This document shows positions 24,801 to 35,600 of a stretch of 64,000 nucleotides of DNA, piece after piece; the first letter of the stretch is position 1; every line of letters begins with the position of its first letter. The translations under genes and the position numbers were made by a program. A model generated the notes under the pieces. The model ran no database searches, was not told the DNA's origin, and saw nothing but the letters and a program-made list of their open reading frames with translations. Origin of the DNA: Brachypterus glaber (taxonomy: Eukaryota; Arthropoda; Insecta; Coleoptera; Kateretidae); assembly GCA_958510825.1 (NCBI GenBank), contig OY294047.1, forward strand, positions 46,855,365 to 46,919,364, given 5' to 3'.

Positions 24801-26491
24801 AGTTGCCACATTATCACTACCGTCCACTATAACGTTGAATTTTTTTGAATGGATTATATCAGAAATGGTGGAACTACTAACGTGTTGTTTTAAGGGTATT
24901 ATTTTAATATTGCTGTTTATACTGAAAGAAATTTTATTATATGAGTACACTAGTAGCCCATAAGGGCATATGCTCCATGGATCATGGGCGTTGTCCGAGA
25001 GGTAGCCTCCCCCCGGGGGCTTTATCAATTTTATAAAAAATTACTGCGAGAAGACAGGTAAATTGCTGGCTGTAACTCGCACTAAGGGCATATGCTCCAT
25101 GGATCATGGGCGTTGTCTGAGAGGTAGCCTCCCCCGGGGGCTTTATCAATTTTATAAAAAATTACTGCGAGAAGACAGGTAAATTGCTGGCTGTAACTCG
25201 CACAAGTCTTTTCTTGAAGGTGGAGCCTATTTGAATGCGTTGTAAAAACATTTACTTCGCCACTTTTAAATAGGCAATTTTTTTAATTTTTTTGTATCTT
25301 TTATATAGAGGCCCGGGGGGTGCTTCGGGATAAAGACCGTTTTTTCAACTTAGTGCGTATTCAAAGCCCCGCATAACACGCTATTATGCGTTATGTATTA
25401 TAAGAATGCGATACCGTGATTGGTCTACAAGATTCATAACGGCACATCAAGCCAATCACGGCATCGCATTCTTATGTATTATGCGTGTTATGCGAGGCTG
25501 TGGATATGACCTTAGATGAGGAGCTTTTTCTGTCACTAACTTCTGACCTGACGGGCATGGGCGCCAAATTTGGTCTTTATCTTCCCTGTTTCAAAACAAG
25601 CATCTGGCCCTGTTGACAGACATTGTAGGCACTTCTTCGGGCTTGCCCATTTGTACCTCAATTTGTAATAAATATATTTATAAATACCTTTTTAATTTGG
25701 TATATGCTGAATCTACCTTAGGGCAGGAAATATCACTTTCAAAGTGTAATATTTGTCTATGTAAGTTTGATAATTCAACATCATCATAATCCATTATCGT
25801 TATCTCACCTAAAAATAAGGTTTCATTTTTGCATCTATTTTGAGAATGAACGCGTCATGGCGATGTACTATTATAATATACTAGGGTTATGACCTGGTTA
25901 TTATTTAAACTGGTTCGAAAGTCAGTACCGGTATCATCTTAGCAACAAACAGGCCAGCAACAAAATTTTGGCCGGTCCGGCCAAAATTTTGTTGCTGGCC
26001 TGTTTGTTGCTAAGATCACTCCGGTATTCTACTGTGCATTTCAGATTATATAAAACAGAGAAAACGAATATAGAATGATCAGATTAAGGCTGCGTGGGGA
26101 GCCGATGCGTCCGACACTCTGTATTTTATTAAAAAAAACACACGACAGCCTTAATCTTTGTTTCATACGTTTTGTTTACTTTCAAATGGGTGGTATACAT
26201 ACCTATTCCAGCACTAGCCAAGTATAATGAAACAGGACAACCTAGGCCCCCTACACCTACAATAAGTACTTTACTGTTCTTTAGGTCTATTTGACCGGTT
26301 ATGGTAAAATTTGGCATTATCATTTGCCTGCTATACCTTATAACTTCATCTTTGCTCAATGTTGTAGAATATACGTTGTTTTTTTGATTTTCTTGCAACA
26401 AACTACTTAATAGTGTTTCTTTATTGAATAGTTGCTTCCTTAGATGTTCTATTTCATGTTTTAAATCTTGAATTTGCTTTTCCATTTTCAT
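18802..26491 (-). CDS. MOCS3/Uba4: adenylyltransferase and sulfurtransferase
   Basis: Six exons: 26491-26203, 25808-25688, 24921-24614, 23319-23093, 20282-20066, 18947-18802. All are GT-AG and in phase, giving 435 residues (human protein 460). Residues 1-35 form a coiled N-terminus. The E1-like domain has the ATP loop GVGGLG (79-84), [13 protein letters not shown], the zinc pairs CYRC (214/217) and CDVC (289/292), and the conserved Cys231 of TVTNCGDGG. The rhodanese domain (about 316-435) has the active-site loop CRRGNDSQ (Cys392). The family adenylates and thiolates the sulfur carriers URM1 (tRNA wobble-uridine thiolation) and MOCS2A (molybdopterin synthesis) in the cytosol. The start at 26491 (MKMEKQ) is preferred over an upstream in-frame ATG at 26536 that would add a hydrophobic stretch unusual for the family. 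No disabling change is visible. Confidence 0.95.
18948..20065. other. MOCS3 intron 5
   Basis: Contains a truncated AACGTTA-type fragment (19449-19532) and an inverted pair around 19855-19915 (CTACCCTATTGAAAATGACG with its complement). Otherwise it is AT-rich with no gene. Confidence 0.6.
19449..19532. repeat. Short AACGTTA-iteron relic (family D)
   Basis: An 84-bp remnant with CCCTAACGATAGAATAACG at one end and GCTAAATTTCTACTCGGG at the other, matching the ends of family D with most of the interior missing. Confidence 0.6.
20299..21455. mobile_element. Twin TIR element, TCGTCGGCTTACAAGTAAAA ends
   Basis: The left end TATCGTCGGCTTACAAGTAA (then AAGGCACTAAGTCA) recurs inverted at 21171-21201 and again at 21425-21455. 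A fourth, diverged half sits at 21209. This suggests two abutting elements (20299-21201 and 21202-21455). The larger one holds an 87-codon minus-strand frame (20974-20711) of unknown identity with ordinary amino-acid composition. The unit ends 15 nt upstream of MOCS3 exon 5's acceptor. Confidence 0.75.
21577..22370 (+). mobile_element. Non-autonomous TIR element, copy 2 (right end lost)
   Basis: A same-orientation copy of 302-1011. It starts TTTCCTACGATCCTCTATGA and ends about 70 bp short of the expected right terminal repeat. It is interrupted by a palindromic insert at about 22052-22200 that copy 1 lacks, so this is a nested insertion in MOCS3 intron 4. Confidence 0.7.
22052..22200. mobile_element. 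Palindromic insert in TIR element copy 2
   Basis: The arms TTTTTTGTGG and CCACAAAAAAT enclose GGTTAACC / GGTTAGTAACC pairing and a purine/pyrimidine inner stem (CTCTTTCTC against GGAGAGAG). The segment is absent from the otherwise alignable copy at 302-1011, which marks it as a later insertion. Confidence 0.65.
22415..22554. repeat. Hairpin repeat with CpG-rich apex
   Basis: The left arm AAAGTACTCGTTTCATAACA and ACGTTTTTAGCGC pair with GAGCTAAAAACGTACG and TTATGAAAGTAGTGCTTTA on the right. The apex is CTCGCCGCAAGCGTCTCG. It lies in MOCS3 intron 4; no copy was found elsewhere in the window. Confidence 0.65.
23424..23572. mobile_element. Palindromic MITE in MOCS3 intron 3
   Basis: Arms of about 55 bp: TATTATTCCATAAATCTATT and onward pairs with the closing AAATAGATTGATGGAATAAT. 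The middle stem is ACTGGTAGACTGAC / GTCAGTCTACCA. The loop is about 30 nt. Confidence 0.75.
23990..24250 (+). repeat. Dispersed repeat family H, copy 1
   Basis: Shares with 30020-30300 the succession CTACCACTAACAAAACTTT, TTCGATACACATTA, GATATCTGTAGGCTTTAG and GGTGTCCTC.AGTTGTT. It contains several CACTTCCGGTTTCGT units (24178-24230). It lies in MOCS3 intron 3 with no coding content. Confidence 0.65.
24961..25203 (+). repeat. Tandem duplication, 122 + 121 bp, in MOCS3 intron 2
   Basis: Two head-to-tail copies (24961-25082, 25083-25203) differ by one base change (GTCCGAG / GTCTGAG) and one C in a CCCCCC run. They are the freshest duplication seen here. The copy nearer the gene begins 39 nt upstream of the exon 3 acceptor. 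Confidence 0.9.
25373..25503. mobile_element. Palindromic MITE, copy 2 (as at 10634)
   Basis: The arms AAAGCCCCGCATAACACG and CGTGTTATGCGAGGCTGTGG pair, and inside are GATACCGTGATTGG / CCAATCACGGCATCGC. It lies in MOCS3 intron 2. Confidence 0.8.
25936..26016. repeat. Perfect palindrome, 40-nt arms, 1-nt centre
   Basis: The arms 25936-25975 and 25977-26016 are exact reverse complements around a single T. The arm begins ATCTTAGCAACAAACAGGCC. Weak pairing continues outward through ACCGGTAT / CCGGTA. It lies in MOCS3 intron 1, close to exon 1. Confidence 0.9.
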
Positions 26492-27095
26492 GTTTTTAAA
26501 TGCACATACTATTATAACCTCAAAAACTAAGAGCATAAAATCAAAAAACCTACGACTACTCTATCTAGTGGTGATTCTGGTAACCCGTCTGTTTCCCAAA
26601 GTGGCCGCTAGATGGAGGAACATACATCCGGCGGCGGTGCTACCAAACGGCAGCAAGTCGCCGCTGGATGGCGTGACCTCAACGAACTAATATTTAGTTC
26701 GTTGCGTGACCTAAATCACAGAACACTAAATATACTCCAGAGCACCATCTCGCGGCCAGTCTTAGAAAAAAGTCTGTACCACGAGATGGCACCGTGCTCA
26801 TCATATGTTATTGTAAACATAACCTTCAAACCGTGACATTTCTGTCAAATTTAAAACAGTTTAAATTAGTGTTTAATAAGGTTTTTGAGTTAATTTATCA
26901 TATTTATACAAGTTTTTGTTATCTATCTATAGATAATTTAATAATAACAAAGGCAGGTAACACTAAATTCCTACATTTGACGTCACATCGGAATTATTTT
27001 ACCTATGATCGGAATTTCTGACTAATACATTCTCTATTTTATGTTGCAGATTAAAAATTATTCATTTATTATAATTAACTAAAATAGTTAGTAAG
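26492..27095. promoter_or_regulatory. Divergent intergenic region MOCS3 / F-box gene
   Basis: 604 bp separate the two start codons, which point away from each other, so both promoters and 5' untranslated regions must lie here unless upstream exons exist. The part 26560-26790 is GC-richer than its surroundings. An AG acceptor-like TTTTATGTTGCAG at about 27038-27050 could mark a 5'-UTR intron of the F-box gene. No TATA box was clearly assigned. Confidence 0.55.
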
Positions 27096-30000
27096 ATGGA
27101 AGCGTTTTTAAAAGGCTTGTTTTGGGAAAAATGTTACACCAATGTTGAAGACATAAAGTTCCATAACGAGTTTGAGAATGACCAACAAGGCTTGATTTTA
27201 AGTGGTGTATACATTCCAGAAGAAATTCTTTTAAATATTTTTTCGTATATAAGTCCCAAAGAAATTTTAAATTATAGTTTAGTTTGTAAGACGTGGTGCA
27301 ATATTATAAAATCACCTGTATATTGGGCAAATATATATCGAAGGTTTCATAAAGACAAAATACCAAAATCGTTTCCATGGTATGTATATTATTGCTATTT
27401 TACCACAGATAACTTTACTAATATGCTAAAGAATTGCTTTGGAGAGGAAAATTTTAATCATTGGGAAATATTAAGAAATGGCGGAGATGAATTTATAGTG
27501 GAAAATCCACCAATAGGATCAGGTGATTTTCCAAAGAATCCTGAATTAGCAGACATAAAATCTTGTTTTGTTACATCACATGATATGTGCACAAAGCAAC
27601 AGGTAAATACCACCAAATTAAATATTCTATCTGTATGTTTTCCAATCAATGTACTGAGTGATATTGGTATACTACAGTTTCACTAAATTTTTATTATTTA
27701 AATTTGTTATATATTAATAGAAGGTAAAAAAAATTGGGACTAGTAGACAGTGTTCCCAGAAAAAAAAAGTGAGAAAAGTATGCTTTTTTTCATAGGGTAA
27801 TTTTTTGCATCGCTGATTACGAAAAAAAATAGCGAAAAAAAAATTGCGACATTAGGGTGGTTCAAAATTTTTTGAAAATGTCCGATTTAGCTCAAATTTG
27901 GGATAATGGATTCTTTTGGTAATATTAATACGGATCAATACCTGAAAACCTAAAATTCAAAATGGCGGAATAAATATATATTTATTTTATAAATTTTGTC
28001 AAAATGGCAAAAAACAAAAAATTATGAAAACTTCATCCCATTTTATTTATGATTTTACCTGCCCATTTTTTTAAATTTAATTTGGAAAAAAAATGGAAAA
28101 TATGAGAAATTTTTCTATTCTATTCATATACTAAACAAAATTAGGCTAAAATAATTACAGATTTACAAAGAAATGCTGTTTAGTTTCAAACAATTTATTT
28201 TTAATATTTAAGGAAGAAAATGCGTAATAAAAAACATCTAAATTGGTCCCAGAAAAAAAAAGTGTCAAAATTTTGTTTTTTTTTTGCATGGGTCCATTTT
28301 TTGCACTGCTGATTACGAAAAAAATAGTGAAAAACCGAAAAAAAAAGTCCAAAAATGTCCGATTTTGTTGAATTTTGGTATAAAGGCCACTTTTGTTTAT
28401 ATGATTTGGACCAATACCCAAAAATTTTAAATTCAAAATGGCGGAATAAATATGACCAATTTATTTTTTTAAATTTAGTATTAGGGAACGTTCAAGTAAT
28501 ACGTAACGCTCCTAGGGGGGGGGGTCATTTTGGAGTGTTACGCCCATGTTAATGGTATATGAAAACAGCGTTACAATGGGAGGTGGGGGTCCAAAATGAT
28601 CAAAATTTGCGTTACGTAATACTTGAACGTTTCCTTATCGTGTTTTCAGCGTTTCTACTAAGGGAGATAAAATAAGTATGCACTTTTTTTAGGAAATAGA
28701 TTTAAAACCAAAACGATTATTAAGATATATTATCCAAGAATACAAGCCAGATATTGTCGCAACTGAATGGGCTAGTGGGAGATTTGATTGTGCAAGTGTA
28801 TATCAGATGCATCTTATTGTTTCTATAAATAATAATCATCAAACCTATGCAATTAACAAAACAGTAACTGTGAATTTTACTCTGGATGAAGAGCTAGAGT
28901 GGAAACAGGTAACTAACTAGAACGTTAATAGCTCACGTTGTGAGCTGCGTAACATTTTTCCAAAAAAAAATCTAAAAAATGTAAAAAATGTTCACTTAAA
29001 AAATATTTTTAACTTTTGGAGCCATGGCTAAAATGGGAGCATACTTTAAATATCGAGGGCTTCATAACATAGGGGCATATACGCCATTTTTTTTGAGATT
29101 TGCATAGTCAAAATTAAAAAAAGTGAAAAATGGCGTATACGCCCCTATGTTATGAAACGCTCAATATATAATGAAAATTTTTGCAATTTTTACCCTCCCT
29201 CCCGCCATGGCATAACGCTTCGAAACGCTATAGCATTGCGAAGCTACTATATATACTAAAGTCGTGTCATTTTAAGAATGCGAATGCGGACCGTATCAAG
29301 TAGTGCCCTATGCCAGCTGGAGTGTGGATTCGACCAGTGGCATACTAATATTTATAAAATCACTTGTAAATCACAGAAAAAATAAATGAAATGAAACACT
29401 GCGCCTATGAGATGTTGACTTTACACATTTTAAGTTCGCTGATATTCTTGTTGAATTTTTTTAGAGTGAGCGCAATTTCCTATGGACGTACGGTGTATCT
29501 TACTTCAACCAACGTTTTAGCGCTTGCTTCGTGATAATATTAAGTTTGTCCGTGATAATTCCTACCATTCGCATTCTTAAAATGGCACGACTATATATTA
29601 TTAGTATATTAGCTGAAAAACACAAAATTATTCCTTTAAAAATTTTTTAATAATAAATAGCGTTACATAATGCATCCCTATTTTCTTCTATCTCCTCGTA
29701 ACGCCAACCAGAATTAGTACCCGGACAACATTCATAAAATCATATAGGCCTCATGAGAGCATCATGTTATGATTTCCCCGTTTTGTACTCATACGAACAT
29801 CATGATGAGCACATCTCATGATTTTGTGATCATGTTGTGAGTTTGTTATGAGGTGTATACATTTAACGTTAAATCATTAAATGATGTCATAATGATTTCC
29901 ACGTGAAATAGCAAATGTTGCCCGGGACCCGATTGAGAACGATTGCCGAATAGTACAGGCTCCTGTAATGATTCAATTTCAGTGCACTTGACAGCGTTAT

Positions 30001-31512
30001 GCGATAGGTGGCGCCACATGTTATATTCTACCACTAACTAAACTTTTTAAACGAATAAAGGAATACTAGTATTAAAATGCAGCTGTCTTTATAAAGATAT
30101 ACTACTGGTAATAACTAGTAATTAACTTACTGGTCAGCTAATTCGATACACATTATCAGATTGGTATGGTGAGCCGTAGATATCTGGAGGCTTTAGTCTA
30201 GAGGAATTAGTGCCCCCAGTCACCTTGGAGAACATTCCCACTGGAAAGTTCCCAGTGGGAAAATCCCGGTGTCCTCAAGTTGTTGAAAATGGATTTATGT
30301 GGGGGTGTATGTCAAGGGGGGGTTGATTTTTTCGTTATTTTTTTGGTATCTCTTCGCGTTTTCAAGATATGAGCAAAAAGGTGTTTCTTTTTTTTTAATT
30401 TTAAATTTCGCGGTTAATTTAAAATTTGCGCATGCGCATTCCGAAGACCGCTGCTAGATCTTCATGACATGATCTCGTAATGACTTTGCAATGAGGAGTC
30501 ATCTGTATGCGTTTATGAACTCAGAAAATCATTACATGATATCATAATGACTTCCACGTGAAATAGCAAATGTTGTCCGGGTATTTTTAATGCTTTTTAA
30601 AAATTATATCAGTATTAATTATATCAATCAGTATAAATTAGTATCTGATAATACGTACCTATTATTCTTTCATACACATTCCCCTATTCCTCTATTATAC
30701 TTTCATACAAATAATTTTTTTAAAGCATTGAAAATGCTACATCTGACAACACTGACGCCCACTGCGTTACGTATTTTAAGTATGACCCTTTGGACCGCAC
30801 ATACATTCGTGTTGATTTTCGCGAAAAATAAACCGCACAGGTCTTTTTTCGCGCAGTAAATTATTTGCGCTATTCAAAATTCGCGTGATTATTTTTTCGC
30901 GTATAGTTTTACCGTGCACATTATTTTTTCTGCTAGGGATCGTGCACAAATTACGTAAGATTATTTCTTGATGCATACAAATTTTAATGAAAAGGCCGGA
31001 ATTTGCTATGCGCGATTTTTGTTTGCGCGGTTTTTTTATCTTTTAGTTGGTTTTAAAATACTTCTTCTATTGTGAATAAATTCCCCCAACTGGTTTTGCT
31101 GAAATACGAACTTGTCCAAGATAATATAAAAATACATCTGCATACCAAATTACAAGTCGCTAGCTCAAAGCGTTATCGTGGATACAGACAGATAGACCGT
31201 CAGACATATTTTTTTTTGCTTATTTTGATTTTTCTCGTCGTTTCAGGAACAATATGATGATTTAAGCAAAAAACGAAAATCCTGGCTACGCCCTTGTTGT
31301 TCATGCAATTGTATCTCACTTTATACCATTTTTAGGCCATAGCAAGAATCTCATTGGATAATGTAAATGGAAAAGTAATGAAAATCATTTTTCGGCATGA
31401 AGGAAAGGACAAGCAATTTTGGGCAGGCCATTACGGATCCAAATTCACTGGAGCAGTGCTCAGGTTTGACTTTGATTCAATAAAAGCAAAAATTGGTTTT
31501 AAAGATCAATAA
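27096..31512 (+). CDS. F-box and FBA-domain protein (FBXO6/FBXO44 type)
   Basis: Three exons (27096-27602, 28693-28908, 31336-31512), all phase 0, GT-AG, encode 299 residues ending at TAA. Residues about 38-85 are the F-box (IPEEILLNIFSYISPKEILN, VCKTWCNI). From about 108 on is the FBA lectin-like domain: FTNMLKNCFGEENFNHWEI, NGGDEFIVE, SCFVTSHDMCTKQQ, YKPDIVATEWASGRFDCASVYQ, then FRHEGKDKQFWAGHYGSKFTG. In vertebrates this family (FBXO2/6/17/27/44) serves as the substrate receptor of SCF ubiquitin ligases, some members binding N-glycans of misfolded glycoproteins. SKP1 binding through the F-box is expected; the glycan-binding residues were not checked. The ATG has a good context (AAGATGG). 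It is divergent from MOCS3 and about 1.1 kb upstream of HELLS on the same strand. Confidence 0.93.
27751..28480 (+). repeat. Two-copy duplicated segment in F-box gene intron 1
   Basis: The order CCCAGAAAAAAAAAGTG, TTTTTTGCA(T/C)(C/T)GCTGATTACG, AAATGTCCGATTT and TTCAAAATGGCGGAATAAAT occurs twice (27751-27980 and 28242-28465), about 490 bp apart. This is a direct duplication or two insertions of one diverged repeat. Confidence 0.65.
28483..28635. mobile_element. Palindromic MITE, AGGGAACGTTCAAGTA ends
   Basis: The terminal inverted repeats GGGAACGTTCAAGTAATACG and TACGTAATACTTGAACGTTT are nearly perfect. Inside are paired GTAACGCTCC and G/C runs. 153 bp, F-box gene intron 1. Confidence 0.85.
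29055..29162. repeat. Hairpin, arms of about 38 bp
   Basis: The arm CTTCATAACATAGGGGCATA and onward to CGCCATTTTT pairs with its complement ending CCCCTATGTTATGAAACGC. The loop is about 30 nt. It forms a strong stem in the F-box gene's second intron. Confidence 0.8.
29720..29927. mobile_element. Small TIR element, CCCGGACAACATT ends
   Basis: The left end CCCGGACAACATTCATAAAA pairs with the right end GCAAATGTTGCCCGGG. A stray right-end-like segment recurs at 30528-30583 (TTCCACGTGAAATAGCAAAT, then GTTGTCCGGG), so either another element or an expanded copy spans 29720-30583. Confidence 0.65.
30020..30390 (+). repeat. Dispersed repeat family H, copy 2
   Basis: A diverged relative of 23990-24250: CTACCACTAACTAAACTTTT, TTCGATACACATTA, GATATCTGGAGGCTTTAG, GGTGTCCTCAAGTTGTTG. 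In place of the CACTTCCGG units it has a small stem, CCCACTGGAAAGTTCCCAGTGGG. Confidence 0.65.
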
Positions 31513-32614
31513 CATTTAAAGAAACTTTAAATTTTAAGAAAAATTCTATTTTATTTATTTATTTTAAATAACAATTGTTATATATAATAATATACCTATA
31601 GGTATTAATACCTATGTCTGCAAATTACCATGGTAATAATGCATTATATTTGCGCAACGAATTTGTTGAACAAAACTTCTATCAATATGAATATTTATAG
31701 TTTAGAAATTAATTGGTGCTAAATAATCTTGTAATATTTATTAATACTTCTTCTTCTTCTTCTTCAAAATTTCCTTTTGGACACTAAATTAAAGTGACCC
31801 AAAAGGACTTAATGGTCTTGAACTCTCGTTCTTATTGACCAGGTACAAGTATTAGAGACTTGAAGCGAGTCTCTCTAATCGTTTCAACTAAATGTAATTT
31901 CTTATTAACATAACCTCACAAAAAAAACGTGGTTAAGCCACAAAAGTACATCACAAACATCAAATATTCAATTTAAATCAATTTAAATATGTAGAACCGT
32001 TTCGTAGTATAGATATATTCTTAACAATCACATTTTAACATAAAACAGTCTGGCTGCGACCAAACACCGTTAATGATTTACCGACCGCGCCGTAGACTCT
32101 TGTTGCCGGTTCCACGGGTGGAACGCAACTCCATTTATTAATACAAAATTGTGATTAAAGTTTTTACTCGGTCACCTTTTTTTACCCACCCTAATCTTAC
32201 GGTTTAAATCATTGGCTAATTGTCCGTTATGAATTTTGTTCACTGTCATTTAAAACTTATACAACATGTTGCCAAATTCATTTATTATTTAATTTGATTA
32301 AAAATGTCAGAATTTGTCATAATAATCCAGATATAAGTATTGTAAGGTAAGTTAAACTAAACAATTTCGAATAAAACAAGGTTGTTTCTAATAGAATTTT
32401 ATTTAAAAAATCACAAAGGATTTGTATGAAAGAAGTATGGCAACGTCGCTATAGCATCTTCGCGCCTTTTGTGTTTTGACAGGACAAAAAAAGCAAACGG
32501 TTCTTTGCTGGCGACAAAAGAAAGAGTTTTTATGTCGTGATATTCTTTAAATATTTATTTTAACTTGTTAAAAGTGTGATAGTGTTATTTATTTAACGTA
32601 TTTTAAAATAATTT
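31513..32614. other. Intergenic: F-box gene 3' end and HELLS 5' end
   Basis: Contains a CTT microsatellite (about 31747-31766) and an AT-rich stretch. The last 150 bp before the HELLS ATG probably hold its 5' untranslated region. No clear poly(A) signal or core promoter motif was assigned. Confidence 0.5.
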
Positions 32615-35600
32615 ATGATTGAGATGGAAATCGAAGATTATTCTAGTAATGATTCGGTCAACACGTTTGATATCGAGAAAGTTGATTCATCTTTCGCAAA
32701 GAGTAAAAAAGCTAAGAACATTTCCAGTAAAGTAAGTGGCTCAGAAGGGCTTGCATTTGACATTAAACACAAGTATAATAAAAATAAATCGGTCGTAAAA
32801 GAAGATTATTCCTCTTTTCCCCAAAAAAATAGATCTGAATCAAGTGAACTAGATGGCGGGAATAATATTGTAGACAGTGGAGAAAATACCTCCTTAGGCT
32901 CACCGATTAAGGATGAATATGATACAAATGCATCATCTTCTACCCTACACCGAGAAAAAAGCCCTGAAGAAAATATAACAGTTTCCGGGAACCTTACATT
33001 TGATTCTCAAAATAATATCGTAAGTTCTCCTGCCTTTCCGAATATTAAAAAGAAAAAAATTAAAATTGTAAGGTTAACTCCTGAAGAGGCGGCTCTAAGA
33101 AAAGAGGAGCGGAAATTGGCTAAAAAGAAACTAGAGGAGGAGCAAAATCAAAGTCGTAAAGATAAAGCCCTCAAGGGTATGCAATTTTTATTAAGTCTAA
33201 GTACAAAATACACTAAATTTTTTGAAGAGAAGGTTGTTACACAAGTAAAAGAGTAAGTTATAATTTTTTTTGCATCATTATTACTTGAGTTTCAGGACCA
33301 ATTACTCAAGAACTAAAAGAGATATTTGGGATCTGTAAAAAGCATAGGACAAACATGTATACAGCGTGATTCACCCAATAGAAATCACTTGTAGTATGAC
33401 ATTATTATTAAAGTTACCAAAATAGAATTTAAACAAGTCAATTATGGGCCCAATAGGCTACTAGTGTACTCAAACAAAAGTTTTCTACTAGCTTTTGTTT
33501 TTGAGAGAGAGAGTATTAGCAGTAATTTTAATTGTTTTAAATAATATAATAGTAATTACAGTGGGTTAGGCTAAATGTGACACCCAGGGTAATTGTGACA
33601 TGTACTGTTATAATTCTTCTAAACAAGTTTAAATCAAATCGAAATTTTACGCGAAATATTTAATACTGTCAAAAACCTAATGCCAGGGTTGGATTGGATA
33701 TAAACTAGTTTAAAAGAATTATAACAGGACATGTCACAATTACCCTGGGTGTCACATTTAGTCTAACCCACTGTAATATATTAGTAAAATATTCATTATT
33801 TTTCATTAATTGGTTAAAAACTATTTAACAATTTTAATTTATTTCATTTTTAAATTTAGTAATAAAATTTACATATTTTTTTAACAAGAATCCTATGAAT
33901 TTCATCTATTTTTATCTCTGCTTTGATTTTCAAGGTGAGATTTTAAATTTCATAAGTTTTATAAATTCTTAAAATTAAATATGTGGCTTTGTTCTAAAAG
34001 GGCAAATGTCAGTTTGTCAGTAGTAGCGTTCACAAAATATTACATCAGAATTGATGTGAAAAAGTTGCTATTGACAAACAGACATTGGTCCTTTTAGAAC
34101 CAACCCACAGAAATATTCTTTAAATTGGATGAACAAACCTTCATTTAAAAAGGAGACATTTTCAATATGCAGCTATTGTCAAGGAACATCAGGAGGGACA
34201 AAAAGGCAAAAACTTTACTAAAGCTATCAAAAAAATATTTTAAAGCGTCGCGACGCCTATACCATGGGACATCTCGGTCTAGTTTATGAAAAAGTATAGT
34301 CAAATATTTTATCTATAGATCTTAAATATATTTTTTAGTGTTTAAGTAATTGGCCCGGAGAACAACCTTTATTTTGATTATTTTTGTTTTAGAAAAACTG
34401 GTGTGCTGAAGGAAAGAAACAAACTACAGCCCACTATTAGTGATGTAAAGGAAGCAACAAAAGCTAAACCTAAGGAAGAAGTGTCTGATGAACCCAGAGG
34501 TAAGTACATACAGAGCACTAGAGATCTCAAGATGGACTGAAGATAAAGATTTTTTTTTAATTTTTTTTTTTTTTTTTTTTAAATTCAAATATTTCGAAAA
34601 CTAATTAATGGATTTGACTGATTCTTTTTTTGTTTTAAAGCTTAAACATTCTCTAGATTTGTTTGTTTTAAGAATGAAAAAATTTTTTTATTTCTTCTTC
34701 CCGGGGCAACTTTTTATTGCCGTCTGACGGAGGCTTAACGGTGATTTCGCCGCCGGACGGAGTGACCCTATTTTTTCTTCTACTCAAGTTTTTCAAACCC
34801 AATTTATGTTTTTGATAAACTTGATTAGAAGAAAAACGTAAATCGGTTAAGCTTCAAATTTAAAGCACAGCATCAATCAAATTTATGTAGTACTTTTTAA
34901 GTTAACTGAAAAAATGACCACTTTCAGGAACATCCTGATATCTCCTAAACCAGAAGTAAAAATGTAAAAAAATAAAGAAAATATTCAATAAAACTGCGGC
35001 AATAAGAAAGACTTTAATAATTTGATAAACAGTTGCAGTGGCGTACCATGCAAGTCCTAGAAGATGGGGTAAAAAACATAGTTGTAAATTATTTGTTGGT
35101 GTTAATACAAAAAAATTAATCATTCTTAAAACAAACAAAAGTAGAGAATGTTTAAGCTTCAAAACAAAAAAAAAAAGAATCAGTCAAATCCATTAATTAG
35201 TTCTCGAAATATTTGAATTTAAAAAATATCAATTTTTTAGGTATCCGGAATTTAATGACGGCAGTGTATTTGAATTTTCGTTGCAAAAAAACGTTGCAAA
35301 CTTCAGCTTCATATATATTTTCTTTTTTTCATTTTTTTTTACATTTTTATTCTTTTAGAATATGCCAATTTGTCAGAACACTTAAAATATTTTGAAGGGG
35401 GTTCTCTTAGAGATTATCAGATTGAAGGAGTAACATGGATGACAGTAAGTACCTTATTATATATTATATATAAAAGTCCAAACTATTAGTTCAAACCAGC
35501 TGTGCACAGGTTAAACTCGTTGTGTTTTATTCTGGTACTTGATTTTTGTAAAAATCCGACTGCTTTTTTACTGAATTGCTTGTCCACTAACAGGCCTTTT

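Larger units (their letters stand above)
28909..31335. other. F-box gene intron 2
   Basis: A 2.4-kb intron holding the hairpin 29055-29162, the TIR element 29720-29927, family H copy 2 (30020-30390) and, at about 30815-31035, a stretch rich in TTCGCG/CGCGAA motifs related in style to the foldback element at 7773-8683. No exon was found in it. Confidence 0.6.

Noticed and set aside
28155..28436. 93-codon minus-strand frame in F-box intron 1
   Set aside because: It lies across a duplicated poly-A/poly-T-rich repeat; its composition is dominated by Phe, Lys and Asn from homopolymer runs.
30590..30976. Frames of 66-89 codons in F-box intron 2
   Set aside because: They lie on opposite strands over the TTCGCG-rich stretch, with no recognisable protein features.
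31747..31766. CTT run as a regulatory element
   Set aside because: A plain trinucleotide microsatellite; nothing else in the sequence supports a function.
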